This document shows positions 1-8,527 of a DNA stretch of 64,000 bases, piece after piece. Position numbers and translations under genes: made by a program. The notes below the pieces were generated by a model. It did not search any database, was not told the DNA's origin, and saw only the letters and a list, made by a program, of their open reading frames with translations. Position 1 is the stretch's first letter. Each line of letters opens with the position of its first letter. Origin of the DNA: Roseobacter insulae (GTDB lineage Bacteria; Pseudomonadota; Alphaproteobacteria; Rhodobacterales; Rhodobacteraceae); assembly GCF_019375555.1 (NCBI RefSeq), contig NZ_JAHXDN010000011.1:1-64000 (forward strand), written 5' to 3'.

Positions 1-58
1 CTCCATGCAACTCTCTGTATTCGTAAAGAATTTGCACTTCGTTTGTGAATCCATCGAA

Positions 59-110
59 TTGTAAGCGATACCTTTGTAATGTTGATTATGGTAATAAAAT
101 TTGTAAGCGA
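59..110. repeat. Two direct copies of TTGTAAGCGA
   Basis: The decamer TTGTAAGCGA occurs at 59-68 and 101-110, 42 bp apart, in AT-rich DNA left of the IS66 remnant. No gene is recognised in 1-199. The copies could be protein-binding sites or chance; two short copies do not decide. Confidence 0.35.
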
Positions 111-199
111 ACGCCTAGGTTGGACCTGTCGCGGGATTGTGCCGCTCCTTTGACCACGTATCGTGTCGCAAAGGAAGTAAGCGCCCGGTCTGACCGACC

Positions 200-495
200 A
201 CGCCATGCGTGACCGCACGATGCGGGTCACAATGAACCGTCTAAGCACAGACTCCAACTCTTCGATCTCGTCCGCGCCCAGACGACGCAGTATGCCACCG
301 CAATGGGCGCAATCGTCGTCGCCAGTCATCAGGTCGGCTTCCATGCGCGGGATGTGATTGGGGATCGAGCGGCGCTTCGGTTTGTCCCTTGGCTCCGCGG
401 CGGAAAGACGCAGATTGGTCGTCATCTTGGCGACAGCGATCTCGCTTGTTTCCAATGCCAGTTGAAGCTTCTCTAATCGGGCGTCCAGGTCAAGT
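200..495 (-). pseudogene. IS66-family transposase (TnpC) remnant
   Basis: Reading the minus strand leftward from about 495 gives an open stretch with the N-terminal features of IS66 TnpC: LDARLEKLQLALE, then a zinc-ribbon-like CAHCGG, then RRLGADEIEELE and RFIVTRIVRSRMAW. An in-frame stop lies just upstream and similarity ends near 200, so only about 100 of some 500 residues remain. The DDE catalytic core and the IS ends are not seen. It is a dead fragment of an insertion sequence, consistent with this end of the window being an accessory zone. Confidence 0.7.
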
Positions 496-749
496 TCATT
501 TCATCGTTTTGTTTCCATCACATAGGGACCATTGTCTCTCACCCGGGTCACGCTTCTCTTCGTTCGTCATTGAATTTACCTCCGGCCTAAAACTGGGATG
601 TTACAGGAGGTGTCCCACGAACCCGTACATATCTACATAGTGCACACACTCGCTTACCTATCCGGTCCAGTTTCGCCCGTCGAGAACCTCCCCGCCGCCC
701 GCCTTTGGGATTAGACCGGCAGTCTTCATATCCCAGCCGGGTCTTAAAA
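496..749. other. Gene-free stretch, no recognised content
   Basis: About 250 bases between the IS66 remnant and the mobilization gene. Short open frames exist on both strands, but none has a recognisable domain or ribosome binding site. It is probably debris of past insertion events. Confidence 0.4.
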
Positions 750-938
750 TCACTCACCGTTTTTTCCCTTGCTTATTTGGAAGGTAAATCGTCCGCTGGC
801 ATATTTTGACAATTCCGCCCTCAAGGCCTGAACCTCGCGGCGCAGCGCCTGCATCTCAGCTTTCGTCGGCGCATAGATGTCACCGGTGAACACGCCGCGG
901 TTCATGACTGTGGCCATCTGGTTGAGATTGGTCACCAT
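750..938 (-). CDS. MobC-like mobilization protein, C-terminal part (split gene)
   Basis: This 62-residue product starts MVTNLNQMATVMNRG and continues with a short charged coiled coil (residues about 28-45). NLNQ-x-A followed by N-R/A-G is the hallmark of the C-terminal part of MobC-type relaxosome accessory proteins, which help the relaxase at oriT during conjugal mobilization. Its start overlaps the stop of the 128-residue upstream ORF. The frame also reads upstream of the ATG as LRQLRGMVTNLNQM, which looks like continued MobC sequence. A frameshift in one original gene is therefore more likely than two coupled genes. No relaxase is seen in the window. Confidence 0.55.
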   Translation of the reverse strand: MVTNLNQMATVMNRGVFTGDIYAPTKAEMQALRREVQALRAELSKYASGRFTFQISKGKNGE

Positions 939-1318
939 GCCACGGAGTTGACGAAGGCAGCCTGTATGACCTTGCGCTCACCCTTCACAGGTTGCAGTGC
1001 GGATCTGACGCGTGCGGTCAGAAGGCGTGCCGCCCAGCTCGACACCGGCACGTGCTGCGTTTGTGCCTCCCGCTCTAACAACTGCCGAACATCCTGGCCG
1101 AGCCGGACCCTCACTTTGCCCTCCCGGCGGGCTTTGGTTGGAACATCGGATTGAACGCCAGCAGGAGACATCTCCTCGAGGAGGTGGTCTACCAACCGCC
1201 CGAGATACTTCGAAACGGTCAGCCCCTCTGCTTCTGCTGCGGCCTTGAGCTGTGCGTGGCGCTCAGATGCGAGCAGGGTTCCGGCGAGTTTGGATTTGGG
1301 TGATTTGTTCGATTTCAT
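932..1318 (-). CDS. MobC-like mobilization protein, N-terminal part (ribbon-helix-helix-like)
   Basis: 128 residues, starting MKSNKSPKSK. It shows two similar segments that look like ribbon-helix-helix DNA-binding units: residues about 16-48, around LTVSKYLGRLVDHLL, and about 68-105, around VPVSSWAARLL. The product ends FVNSVAW directly where the next ORF (stop/start overlap ATGGTGA) supplies the NLNQ motif of MobC proteins. The likely role is relaxosome accessory DNA binding on a mobilizable plasmid. Frame change at this junction suggests the gene is broken, though translational coupling cannot be excluded. The assignment rests on the junction motif and the general fold pattern. Confidence 0.5.
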   Translation of the reverse strand: MKSNKSPKSKLAGTLLASERHAQLKAAAEAEGLTVSKYLGRLVDHLLEEMSPAGVQSDVPTKARREGKVRVRLGQDVRQLLEREAQTQHVPVSSWAARLLTARVRSALQPVKGERKVIQAAFVNSVAW

Positions 1319-1616
1319 TTAATGTTGCTGGCGCTCCGCCTATCCTGCATTAGTCACTTCCTTCACCGTTTTTGTGCTCCGGGAGCACATTTCTTTGGCT
1401 CATCCGTTTTGCCTAAAGAGCGCCATTGTCTTCGGGTAGTGCTTCAAACGAGGGGTCAAAACAGGATCAGCGGTTATTGTTCGCTGGTAGTCACTCGTCC
1501 CAAGGATCAGCCTAGGGTCAGGACCCATTGGTTTTCCTTGTGCGGCGTGTGTGGATGCTTCCATTTATGCAAGGAATTTCTGACTGTTGAAGCATGCGAT
1601 CGGTTGCGCCCATGTG
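1319..1616. other. Gene-free stretch left of the truncated IS110 element
   Basis: About 300 bases with no credible coding frame. It contains the inverted motif GGGTCAGGACCC near 1514, which could be an old insertion-sequence end, but no matching end or target duplication was found. It is probably recombined insertion-sequence debris. Confidence 0.3.
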
Positions 1617-2318
1617 TCAGGCTTCTGGTATGTGGCGCGGCTGTGTCAGTTCAGCAATCTTCTGGTTGGTCAGAGCAATTTGTTCAAGATACAGCCGACT
1701 GGCCAAAACCAGGCTGGGCGGGAAGACGCTTTTGCTCTCATCCACATATTGAGAGAGCTGATCGATGTTGTGGGTGCCCTTTGGCACAATGACGCCGAAT
1801 TCAGAGAGATGCGCGCGCAAGGCGTTCGCAGCCTGAGTTCTTTGCCATATCAGGAGCTCGCGGGTACGAAACAACATACCCTGAGCTTGCTGATCTTCGC
1901 TCTTGATCTCAACGAAGCGCATATTTGCACGTGAAGCGGCTTCAGCGATAGCCTCCGCGTCAGCCGCATCGTTTTTCTGACGTTTTACGAATGGCTTAAC
2001 ATACGCAGGAGGAATGAGGCGCACATTGTGCCCCAACTGTTCCATCTCCCGCCCTCAATAATGTGCAGTGCCGCACGCCTCCATGGCGACCAGACATGGT
2101 GGATGATCCTTCATGAAGCGCGCGAATTGGGAGCGTGTCAGCTTCTTGCTGGACACCTTGCCACCCTCGGCATCTGAGCCATGCACTTGAAAGACTGACT
2201 TTGCCAAATCGACGCCGATTGTTGTAACCTCACCATGGATGCTTTCTTTCCCTTTCTGCGACCAGATCGCGCTTTTTGGCACTTTGATGCCGCCGGGAGG
2301 AAGCATCCACCCCATCAA
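1617..2318 (-). pseudogene. IS110-family transposase, in-frame stop and truncated
   Basis: The N-terminal part reads TIGVDLAKSVFQVHG, then LVAMEACGTAHY, then an in-frame TGA at 2052-2054 where IS110 relatives have a tryptophan. It continues in the same frame as GREMEQLGHNVRL, PPAYVKPFVKRQKNDAADAEAI and the rest of the DEDD domain. The frame ends near 1617 with about 234 codons, roughly 100 fewer than a full IS110 transposase, so the C-terminal serine-containing transposase_20 domain is missing. One nonsense mutation plus a C-terminal deletion make it inactive. Confidence 0.8.
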
Positions 2319-2596
2319 ATATCGCAGGGCTGGCTGGCTTTGCGTTCAGCGCGCCGTCGGTCATAGTAGGCTTCCATTTTGGCCGGTGCACCACGGGGAC
2401 GACGACCTGTCTTCGTGTAACCATTGCGGACGCTTTCTGATTTGACCGTTGGCTTGGTTGTGCCTTTGTCTTGCTCCTCCTTGATATGGGCTAGCACCGC
2501 ACTCAGGCGCTTGTTCTTGGTGATTGCCGCGTGGGTAATACGTTGCTGGTGCAGACTGAACACGGCGCAGGGCAGGACATCCTTGTTTTGAGACAC
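2315..2596 (-). CDS. Small hypothetical protein, possibly a gene fragment
   Basis: A 93-codon frame starting at GTG, with the frame open further upstream to about 2660 but without an ATG. The product is basic: KNKRLSAVLAHIKEEQ, then SVRNGYTKTGRRPRGAP and YYDRRRAERKA at the end. I do not recognise the family. The basic C-terminus suggests nucleic-acid binding. It abuts the broken IS110 gene and may be the interrupted end of a plasmid maintenance gene. The call is weak. Confidence 0.25.
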   Translation of the reverse strand: MSQNKDVLPCAVFSLHQQRITHAAITKNKRLSAVLAHIKEEQDKGTTKPTVKSESVRNGYTKTGRRPRGAPAKMEAYYDRRRAERKASQPCDI

Positions 2597-2673
2597 GGGG
2601 CGCCCTTTCGGCTGATCCGTTAACAGACGAGGTTCGCATAAAGGAGGCGACGGGTCAGGTTACCCCCGCAATA

Positions 2674-3948
2674 TCAGACCCGCAGAATGAATTCTCTGCG
2701 CGGCAGAATGCCTTTGACGTCGAGCACCAGTGGCTCTGCGGCCATCAGCGGCAGGATGGCCTCCAGACCGCCTGCGCGGATCTGGCGGTGTGGCACGGCG
2801 ACCACCACCGCGTCATAGGTGCCCGGATCCGGTTGAATCGTCTCTAACCCAAGCTCTTTCCGCGCCTCTGCAGGCTCCACCATCGGGTCATGCACATCGA
2901 CCTGCACCCCGTAGTCCTGCAGCTCGGTCACGATGTCCACGACGCGGGTGTTGCGCAGATCCGGCACATCTTCCTTGAAGGTCAGCCCCAGCACCAGCAC
3001 GCGGGCGCCCTTGATCTGCATCTCCCGGTCGATCATCGCGCGCACCAGCGATGTGGCCATCCACGCGCCCATACGATCGTTGATGCGGCGCCCGGCCAGC
3101 ACCATCTGCGGGTCATAGCCCAGCATCTGCGCCTTGTGGGTCAGGTAATAGGGATCCACGCCAATGCAGTGCCCCCCCACGAGACCGGGCCGGAAGGGCT
3201 GGAAATTCCACTTGGTGCCCGCCGCCGCCAGCACATCCAGCGTATCGAGCCCCATGCGGTCGAAGATCATCGCCAGCTCGTTGATCAGCGCGATATTCAC
3301 GTCGCGCTGGGTATTCTCGATCACCTTGGCGGCCTCCGCGACCCTGATCGACGGGGCCAGATGGGTGCCCGCAGTGATGATGCTGCCGTAAAGCGCATCG
3401 ATGAATGCCGCAGCCTCCGGCGTGGACCCCGAGGTGACCTTCTTGATATCGGCAAGACGGTGCGCCTTGTCCCCGGGGTTGATCCGCTCCGGGCTGTAGC
3501 CAGCGGTAAAATCCCTGTTGAAGGTCAGGCCGGAGCGTCGTTCGACAATCGGAATACAATCTTCTTCGGTGGCGCCGGGGTAGACGGTGCTTTCGTAGAT
3601 CACCACATCCCCTGCCCCGATGACCTGCCCCACGGTTTCCGACGCGGCGATGAGCGGACCCAGGTCAGGGCGCTTCATCGCATCCACCGGCGTCGGCACG
3701 GTCACGATATAGACATTGCAGGCGGCCAGATCCTCTGGATCCGCGCTGAACGACAGCTGCCTCGCCCCGGCCAGCTCTGCCGTATCCGTCTCTAACGTGG
3801 TGTCTTTGCCCTTTTTCAGGGCCGCAATCCGGGTCTCGCTGATGTCGAAGCCCACCACCGGGTAGCGTGCGCCAAACGCCACGGCCAGCGGCAGGCCCAC
3901 ATAGCCCAGACCGATCACAGCGATTTTCGCGTCCTTCAGTGCCAGCAT
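2674..3948 (-). CDS. UDP-N-acetylhexosamine 6-dehydrogenase, TviB/WbpO type
   Basis: A 424-residue nucleotide-sugar dehydrogenase, last gene of the minus-strand EPS operon. It has an N-terminal Rossmann motif GLGYVG (residues 13-18), the middle segment with IENTQRDVNIALINE, the catalytic cysteine in GGHCIGVDPYY (about Cys261) and a C-terminal UDP-binding domain. The Vi-antigen type subfamily oxidises UDP-HexNAc at C6 to UDP-HexNAcA; other NDP-sugars are possible. I chose ATG 3948, preceded by AGGGGG, over the longer frame to 3990 because the latter overlaps the epimerase upstream. It sits 14 bp behind the UDP-uronate epimerase, a pairing that supplies 4-epimerised uronic acids for the polymer. 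Cytoplasmic. Confidence 0.85.
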   Translation of the reverse strand: MLALKDAKIAVIGLGYVGLPLAVAFGARYPVVGFDISETRIAALKKGKDTTLETDTAELAGARQLSFSADPEDLAACNVYIVTVPTPVDAMKRPDLGPLIAASETVGQVIGAGDVVIYESTVYPGATEEDCIPIVERRSGLTFNRDFTAGYSPERINPGDKAHRLADIKKVTSGSTPEAAAFIDALYGSIITAGTHLAPSIRVAEAAKVIENTQRDVNIALINELAMIFDRMGLDTLDVLAAAGTKWNFQPFRPGLVGGHCIGVDPYYLTHKAQMLGYDPQMVLAGRRINDRMGAWMATSLVRAMIDREMQIKGARVLVLGLTFKEDVPDLRNTRVVDIVTELQDYGVQVDVHDPMVEPAEARKELGLETIQPDPGTYDAVVVAVPHRQIRAGGLEAILPLMAAEPLVLDVKGILPRREFILRV

Positions 3949-3962
3949 GCCCCCTGCCCCTT

Positions 3963-4976
3963 TCAGGTATCGTAATAGTCGCGGAACCACGCCACGAACT
4001 GCGCGATCCCGTCGCGAAACCCTGTCTGCGGCTTATAGCCTGTGAGGTTTTTGAGCAAATCGGCATTGGCCCAGGTGGCGGGCACGTCCCCCATCTGCAT
4101 CGGCATGTAGTTGCGCAGGGCCTTTTGCCCCAGGCAGCGCTCGATCTCGTCAATGAAATCAAGCAGGCGTACCTTGTCGGAATTGCCGATGTTGACCACC
4201 CGGAAGGGGGCGGCGGGGCTGAGGCTGTCGCCGGGGATCTCTGCCGCCCCTGCCCCGGGCGCGGGCGGCACCGCGTCGATCAACAGGCGGATGCCGCGCA
4301 CCAGATCGGTCACATAGGTAAAATCGCGGTACATTTCGCCATTGTTGTAGATGTCGATGGGGCTGCCCTTGAGGATCGCGTCGGTGAATTTAAAGAGCGC
4401 CATATCCGGCCGCCCCCAGGGCCCATAGACGGTGAAAAAGCGGAACATCGTGGTGGGCAGATCGTAGAGATGGGCATAGGAATGCCCCATCGCCTCATTC
4501 GCCTTCTTGGTGGCGGCATAGATGGTCAGCGGCGTGTCGGCCTTATCGGTCTCTGCAAAGGGCATTTCCTCGTTGGCACCGTAGACGGAAGAGGTCGAGG
4601 CCATCAGCAGGTGCTGCACCTTGTGAGCGCGCGCCGCCTCCATCACGTTGAAGGTGCCCACCACGTTGCTGTCGATATAGGCGCGCGGGTTCTCGAGGCT
4701 GTAGCGCACCCCCGCTTGTCCTGCCAGATGCACGATGACATCCGGGGCGAAACCGGCGGCGGCCTCTGCAAAAACACGGCCCTCTTCCAGCATGCCCGTG
4801 GTGACGCTGAACCCCGGGTTTTGCAGCAGCATCTGGTGCCGCCGTTCTTTCAGGCGCACATCGTAGTAATCGGTCATCCCGTCGAAACCATGCACGGTCA
4901 TCCCTTCGGACAACAGCAGCTGCGCCAGATGAAACCCGATGAAGCCGGCCGAGCCGGTGATAAGAACTCTGGTCAT
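3963..4976 (-). CDS. UDP-glucuronate 4-epimerase (CapI/LspL type)
   Basis: A 337-residue extended short-chain dehydrogenase/reductase. It has the NAD-binding GSAGFIG (8-14), the DYYDVRLKERR segment characteristic of UDP-glucuronate epimerases, STSSVYG (127-133), and the catalytic YxxxK at Tyr153/Lys157. Members interconvert UDP-GlcA and UDP-GalA in the cytoplasm. Its substrate could come from the Ugd-type dehydrogenase at 60.7-62.0 kb. An alternative is action on UDP-GlcNAcA together with the neighbouring TviB-type dehydrogenase. Fourth gene of the minus operon, 34 bp after the tyrosine kinase. Confidence 0.85.
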   Translation of the reverse strand: MTRVLITGSAGFIGFHLAQLLLSEGMTVHGFDGMTDYYDVRLKERRHQMLLQNPGFSVTTGMLEEGRVFAEAAAGFAPDVIVHLAGQAGVRYSLENPRAYIDSNVVGTFNVMEAARAHKVQHLLMASTSSVYGANEEMPFAETDKADTPLTIYAATKKANEAMGHSYAHLYDLPTTMFRFFTVYGPWGRPDMALFKFTDAILKGSPIDIYNNGEMYRDFTYVTDLVRGIRLLIDAVPPAPGAGAAEIPGDSLSPAAPFRVVNIGNSDKVRLLDFIDEIERCLGQKALRNYMPMQMGDVPATWANADLLKNLTGYKPQTGFRDGIAQFVAWFRDYYDT

Positions 4977-5009
4977 GAATGTGTTCCTGACGCGCGGGGC
5001 GCACAGCGA

Positions 5010-5855
5010 TCAGCTGTAATCGCCGTAATAATCCTCTTCAGCGCCCATGTGGCGGCAGTTGTTCAGCACCACGCCCAGAACGTTGGTATGCTCGCTCACC
5101 TCGCGCTCGCAGACATCAAGCTGGGACATCCGCGTCTGCTCCGCCCGGGCGACGATCAATGCGCAATCCACGTTCTTCAGCTTGGCGCGGGCATCATCGG
5201 TGACCAGCATGGGCGGCAGATCGAAGATCATCACATCCGGTTCGAACTGCGCCTGGATATTGTCGAAGGTCTGCACCGTTTTCTGCGACAGCAGCAATTG
5301 TGTCGGGTCGCTTACCGGGCGCCGCGCCATGGAAATGGCCACGTTACTGCGCAACCGCAGCATCTGGTCTTCGGGGGCCACCTCGCCCACCAGCAGCTCC
5401 CGGATGTCATGCTCGGGCTGCTGGCCCAGCATGGTCGCGACCCCGGGCCGCCGGAGATCCACGTCGAAGAGCATCGATTTCACTTCGCTCTGCCGCGAAA
5501 ACCCGACCGCGAGGTTACAGGCGGTGGTGGTCTTGCCGCAGCCCTTGTTGGGCGAGGTGATCGCCAGCCGGGTCCAGCCGTTCTGGCGCATCAGCAGGTA
5601 GATCTTGGTGCGCAAGACGTCAAAGGGGTTGGCTTCGGGCAGCGCGTTCAGCGTCATGATCCGATTGGCCGACAGGTGCCGCGGGTCCGGATCCAGCGGC
5701 TTGAGCTTTTGCCAGATTTCCGGGAAATTATCCGATGCCTCGGACGGCGGCCGGGCAGCACGGGGGGCCACCGGCGCCCGTTTCTGCGGCGCCTCCCGGG
5801 TCACGCCGCTACGCTCCTGCCGCGCCTTGCTCAGTGCCTTTTGAAGTTTTTCCAT
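5010..5855 (-). CDS. Tyrosine autokinase of EPS assembly (BY-kinase, CpsD/XrtA-associated type)
   Basis: 281 residues from ATG 5855, whose start MEKLQKALSKAR is the usual opening of this family; the frame also extends to a GTG at 5909. It shows Walker A GCGKTT (about 105-110), Walker A' MLFDVDLRRPG (about 128-138) and Walker B VMIFDLPP (about 208-215). The C-terminus ends EDYYGDYS, a very short tyrosine cluster suited to autophosphorylation. Such kinases bind the cytoplasmic ends of Wzz-type proteins and set chain length. That partner, encoded just upstream, has two-transmembrane architecture, so kinase and adaptor are split as in proteobacterial exosortase-linked loci. Confidence 0.87.
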   Translation of the reverse strand: MEKLQKALSKARQERSGVTREAPQKRAPVAPRAARPPSEASDNFPEIWQKLKPLDPDPRHLSANRIMTLNALPEANPFDVLRTKIYLLMRQNGWTRLAITSPNKGCGKTTTACNLAVGFSRQSEVKSMLFDVDLRRPGVATMLGQQPEHDIRELLVGEVAPEDQMLRLRSNVAISMARRPVSDPTQLLLSQKTVQTFDNIQAQFEPDVMIFDLPPMLVTDDARAKLKNVDCALIVARAEQTRMSQLDVCEREVSEHTNVLGVVLNNCRHMGAEEDYYGDYS

Positions 5856-5915
5856 TCTGTTCTCAGTTCCCGCAAATCTATCTGGAGGATGGCCCGGCCG
5901 GACCGGCACGGCAGG

Positions 5916-7448
5916 TCAGATCAAACCACCCACAATCTTTTCGAAGAGCTGATCCAGCGGCATGTAGTAGGTATCGATGGCCCAGAGCACGGTTGGCACA
6001 ACCGTGATCACCACCCCGATCGTCGCCAGCTGCAGGATACGCCGTCTGCGGCGGTCCGCAGCGGTTTCATAGCGCGGGATGACGGCCAGCGGTGTAATCT
6101 CAAGCGCCCGGGTGATCTCCGACGGGCGGCGAATGGTCTGGTTGAGAAGCTCGAGCAGAACAAACAGCCCCCCGGCCAGCCCCAGACCTGCAAATACGCC
6201 CATGCCGGCGATCCCGGCCCGGTTCGGACCGGAGGGCGAATTGGGCACATTGGCGGGTTCCAGAACGGTGATGCGTTCGCCCTTGGCGGAAAGCTCGATC
6301 CGCTCCCCCATCCGGGCCTGCGACATCCGCTGGACAGCCGCGGAATAGAGCGCCTGCATATTGTCCTGATCCCGCTCCATCGCGTTCAGCGCGATGCGGT
6401 TGGCGGGGGTGCGGTCAATGGAATCCTGCAGCTTGGCAAGTTCGGCGTTGGTTGTCGCGATTTCCTGTCTCAACGCCTGCAACCGGGCATCAATCTCGGT
6501 CAGGCTGACGTCAAGCGCCGTGACCTGAGTGGGTGTCTCGCCTGCCCCCTCGGCCCCCGGCAGGTCCGTCATCTGCTGTTTCAGCGCATTGATCTGGCTG
6601 CGCAGCAGCCGCACCTTGGGGTTGGTTTCCGAATAGATGCTCAGGGAGACCCGCAACTGGCCTTCCAGCGCGCGCAACCGTTCCTGTTCAGGGGTCAGCG
6701 GCACATTGGCAATCGTTTCCAGACGCCCTGTACTTTCGTAGATCCGCTGAATGCTGGTGCGTTGGGTCTGCAGCGCCTCCAGATCCCGCTCCGCCCGGGC
6801 CAGGCGTTCCTGCAGCAGCGATTGCCGGTTCAGCCGGTAATCGAGGTTCTCCGGCAGCGCATCGGCATTCTGGCGCTTGAACTCCACGATCTTGGCGCTT
6901 TGGGCGTCGAGGTTTTGCGACAGGGTGTCCACTTCCTGCTCGAAGAACTCCAGCGTGCCCTCGGCACGCGCCGTGCGGAAATCGCTGTTCGCCTCCAGCA
7001 CAAGATTGACGTATTGATTGACCACAGCCGCCACTTTCTGCGGGTTGGTGCCCTCGAAACCAACGGTCATCAGCGTCGCCTTGTCGCGTCCGCTGGCCCG
7101 TCGGATTTTCGTTTTCTTGCGCATGTGGTTGACCACCACATCGGGGTTCATCGTGCTTTGATTGGGGAAAATACGCGCCGTGCGGGCAATATCGAGCAGA
7201 TTGGCGCGGGTCAGCAGGCGCTGCTGGATCACCTCGAGTTGTTCCGACGCGTCCACCTGCGTTGTCGCGCGGACCGCGTCACTGGAAATCTGCGCGGATT
7301 CCACCAGCAGGGTGGCGCTGCTCTCATAGGTGGTCGGCAGACGCAGGGCCACCACCACGCCGATACAGGCACATAGCAGAAGCAGGGCCGCCATGGCCGG
7401 AAACCGGCGTGACAGCAGTTTGAAATAAAAACCGATATCCGTAATCAT
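5916..7448 (-). CDS. Wzz/GumC-type polysaccharide chain-length determinant
   Basis: A 510-residue inner-membrane polysaccharide co-polymerase. It has an N-terminal membrane segment (about 18-36), a Wzz domain with TYESSATLLVE, a long periplasmic coiled coil (about 165-390), the proline-rich PNSPSGPNR before a second membrane segment (about 420-440), and a third hydrophobic stretch near the C-terminus (about 470-492). It resembles the chain-length proteins of exosortase-associated EPS loci. Its start overlaps the stop of the ATPase gene by four bases (ATGA), so the two are translationally coupled. It probably links the polymerase, the tyrosine kinase and the Wza-type exporter encoded on the opposite strand. 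Confidence 0.87.
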   Translation of the reverse strand: MITDIGFYFKLLSRRFPAMAALLLLCACIGVVVALRLPTTYESSATLLVESAQISSDAVRATTQVDASEQLEVIQQRLLTRANLLDIARTARIFPNQSTMNPDVVVNHMRKKTKIRRASGRDKATLMTVGFEGTNPQKVAAVVNQYVNLVLEANSDFRTARAEGTLEFFEQEVDTLSQNLDAQSAKIVEFKRQNADALPENLDYRLNRQSLLQERLARAERDLEALQTQRTSIQRIYESTGRLETIANVPLTPEQERLRALEGQLRVSLSIYSETNPKVRLLRSQINALKQQMTDLPGAEGAGETPTQVTALDVSLTEIDARLQALRQEIATTNAELAKLQDSIDRTPANRIALNAMERDQDNMQALYSAAVQRMSQARMGERIELSAKGERITVLEPANVPNSPSGPNRAGIAGMGVFAGLGLAGGLFVLLELLNQTIRRPSEITRALEITPLAVIPRYETAADRRRRRILQLATIGVVITVVPTVLWAIDTYYMPLDQLFEKIVGGLI

Positions 7449-8332
7449 TCTGCAGCCTTGTCCAGAGACGGTTTGACGGGGTTTTCCAGAACGTAGACAC
7501 CGTGATCGCGGGTCTTGATGAATAACCCGTCTGCCACCAGTTCACGCATCACGTTAATACCCACAACCCGGTTTTCACTGCTGGCCGCATAGACCAGCGC
7601 CAGGTCGCACAGCTTGTTGATCATGCGGGGCACGCCGCCGCTCTCGTCGAAAATACTCTTGATGGCATAGACCGAAATTTCGTTTCCGGTGCCGCCCACA
7701 TGCATCAGCCGGTGCTGGATGTAGGCTTTGGTCTGTTTGAAATCAAGCGGTTTGAGGTGGTAGGTCGCGGTCACCCGCTGGGCAAATTGCGCCAGCGCCG
7801 GGCTGGCGACGATATCGCGCAATTCGGGCTGGCCGACGAGGATCAGCTGCAACAGCTCGTCCTTGTTGGAATTGATGTTGGTGAACATGCGCAATTCTTC
7901 CAGCGCCTCGATCGACAGGTTCTGCGCCTCGTCGATCACCAGCACCACGTGGCGCCCCTCGGCATATTCATTGATGACGAAATCCTGGAACCGCTTGAAC
8001 AGCGTGATGTAGTCATCCTGCGAATGCGCGTTGATCCCCAGCGCGTAAAGCACCCAGCGCAGCAGCTCTCCGCGACCGCCCTGGGCGTTGGAGATCAGCC
8101 CGATGGTGACATCCTCGTCGAGCGCGCTCAGCAGTTTCTGGATCAGCGTGGTCTTGCCCGCGCCGATCTCGCCGGTCACGACGGTCAGGGGCGACCGGGT
8201 CGCGATGCCGTATTCCAGCACCGAGAAGGCACGGCTGTGATTTTCCGACCAGAACAGGAAGTCCGGGTCCGGCAGTAGGGTGAAAGGCCTCTCCGAAAAT
8301 CCGAAGAAGGATGTGTAAAGCTCAGCCGCCAT
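7445..8332 (-). CDS. ExeA/GspA-like AAA ATPase of exosortase-type EPS loci
   Basis: A 295-residue AAA ATPase, first gene of the minus operon. Walker A GEIGAGKTT lies at about 54-62 and Walker B VLVIDEAQ at about 130-137. The opening YTSFFGFSERPF and the segment SGGVPRMINKLCD are typical of the ExeA-like group, including the ATPase regularly found beside Wzz and the kinase in PEP-CTERM/exosortase EPS clusters. Unlike secretion ExeA it has no membrane segment or peptidoglycan-binding tail. Its exact role is not established in the family; assembly or regulation of the export complex is inferred. Confidence 0.82.
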   Translation of the reverse strand: MAAELYTSFFGFSERPFTLLPDPDFLFWSENHSRAFSVLEYGIATRSPLTVVTGEIGAGKTTLIQKLLSALDEDVTIGLISNAQGGRGELLRWVLYALGINAHSQDDYITLFKRFQDFVINEYAEGRHVVLVIDEAQNLSIEALEELRMFTNINSNKDELLQLILVGQPELRDIVASPALAQFAQRVTATYHLKPLDFKQTKAYIQHRLMHVGGTGNEISVYAIKSIFDESGGVPRMINKLCDLALVYAASSENRVVGINVMRELVADGLFIKTRDHGVYVLENPVKPSLDKAAE

Positions 8333-8527
8333 AGAAGAACGTATCCTACTCTATCCGCTGGCAGTTTCTGCGTCGATCGTCTGCTCTCATGTTACCCAAA
8401 TCACCTTGCTACGACTTTCATCCACAGGTTTCAGGAGCCCGTCACGATGCTCCGTCCAAATCCGGAACAGCCCCTTTGCCTGACTGGTCCGCCTGAAAAT
8501 GCCACCACTTACATCCGTTATATAAGG

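Noticed and set aside
3867-7376. Very long plus-strand open frame (1169 codons)
   Set aside because: It lies antisense to the Wzz, kinase, epimerase and dehydrogenase genes, whose products have clear motifs. The plus frame reads as His/Arg/Pro/Gly-rich sequence without domains, as expected of a GC-rich shadow frame.
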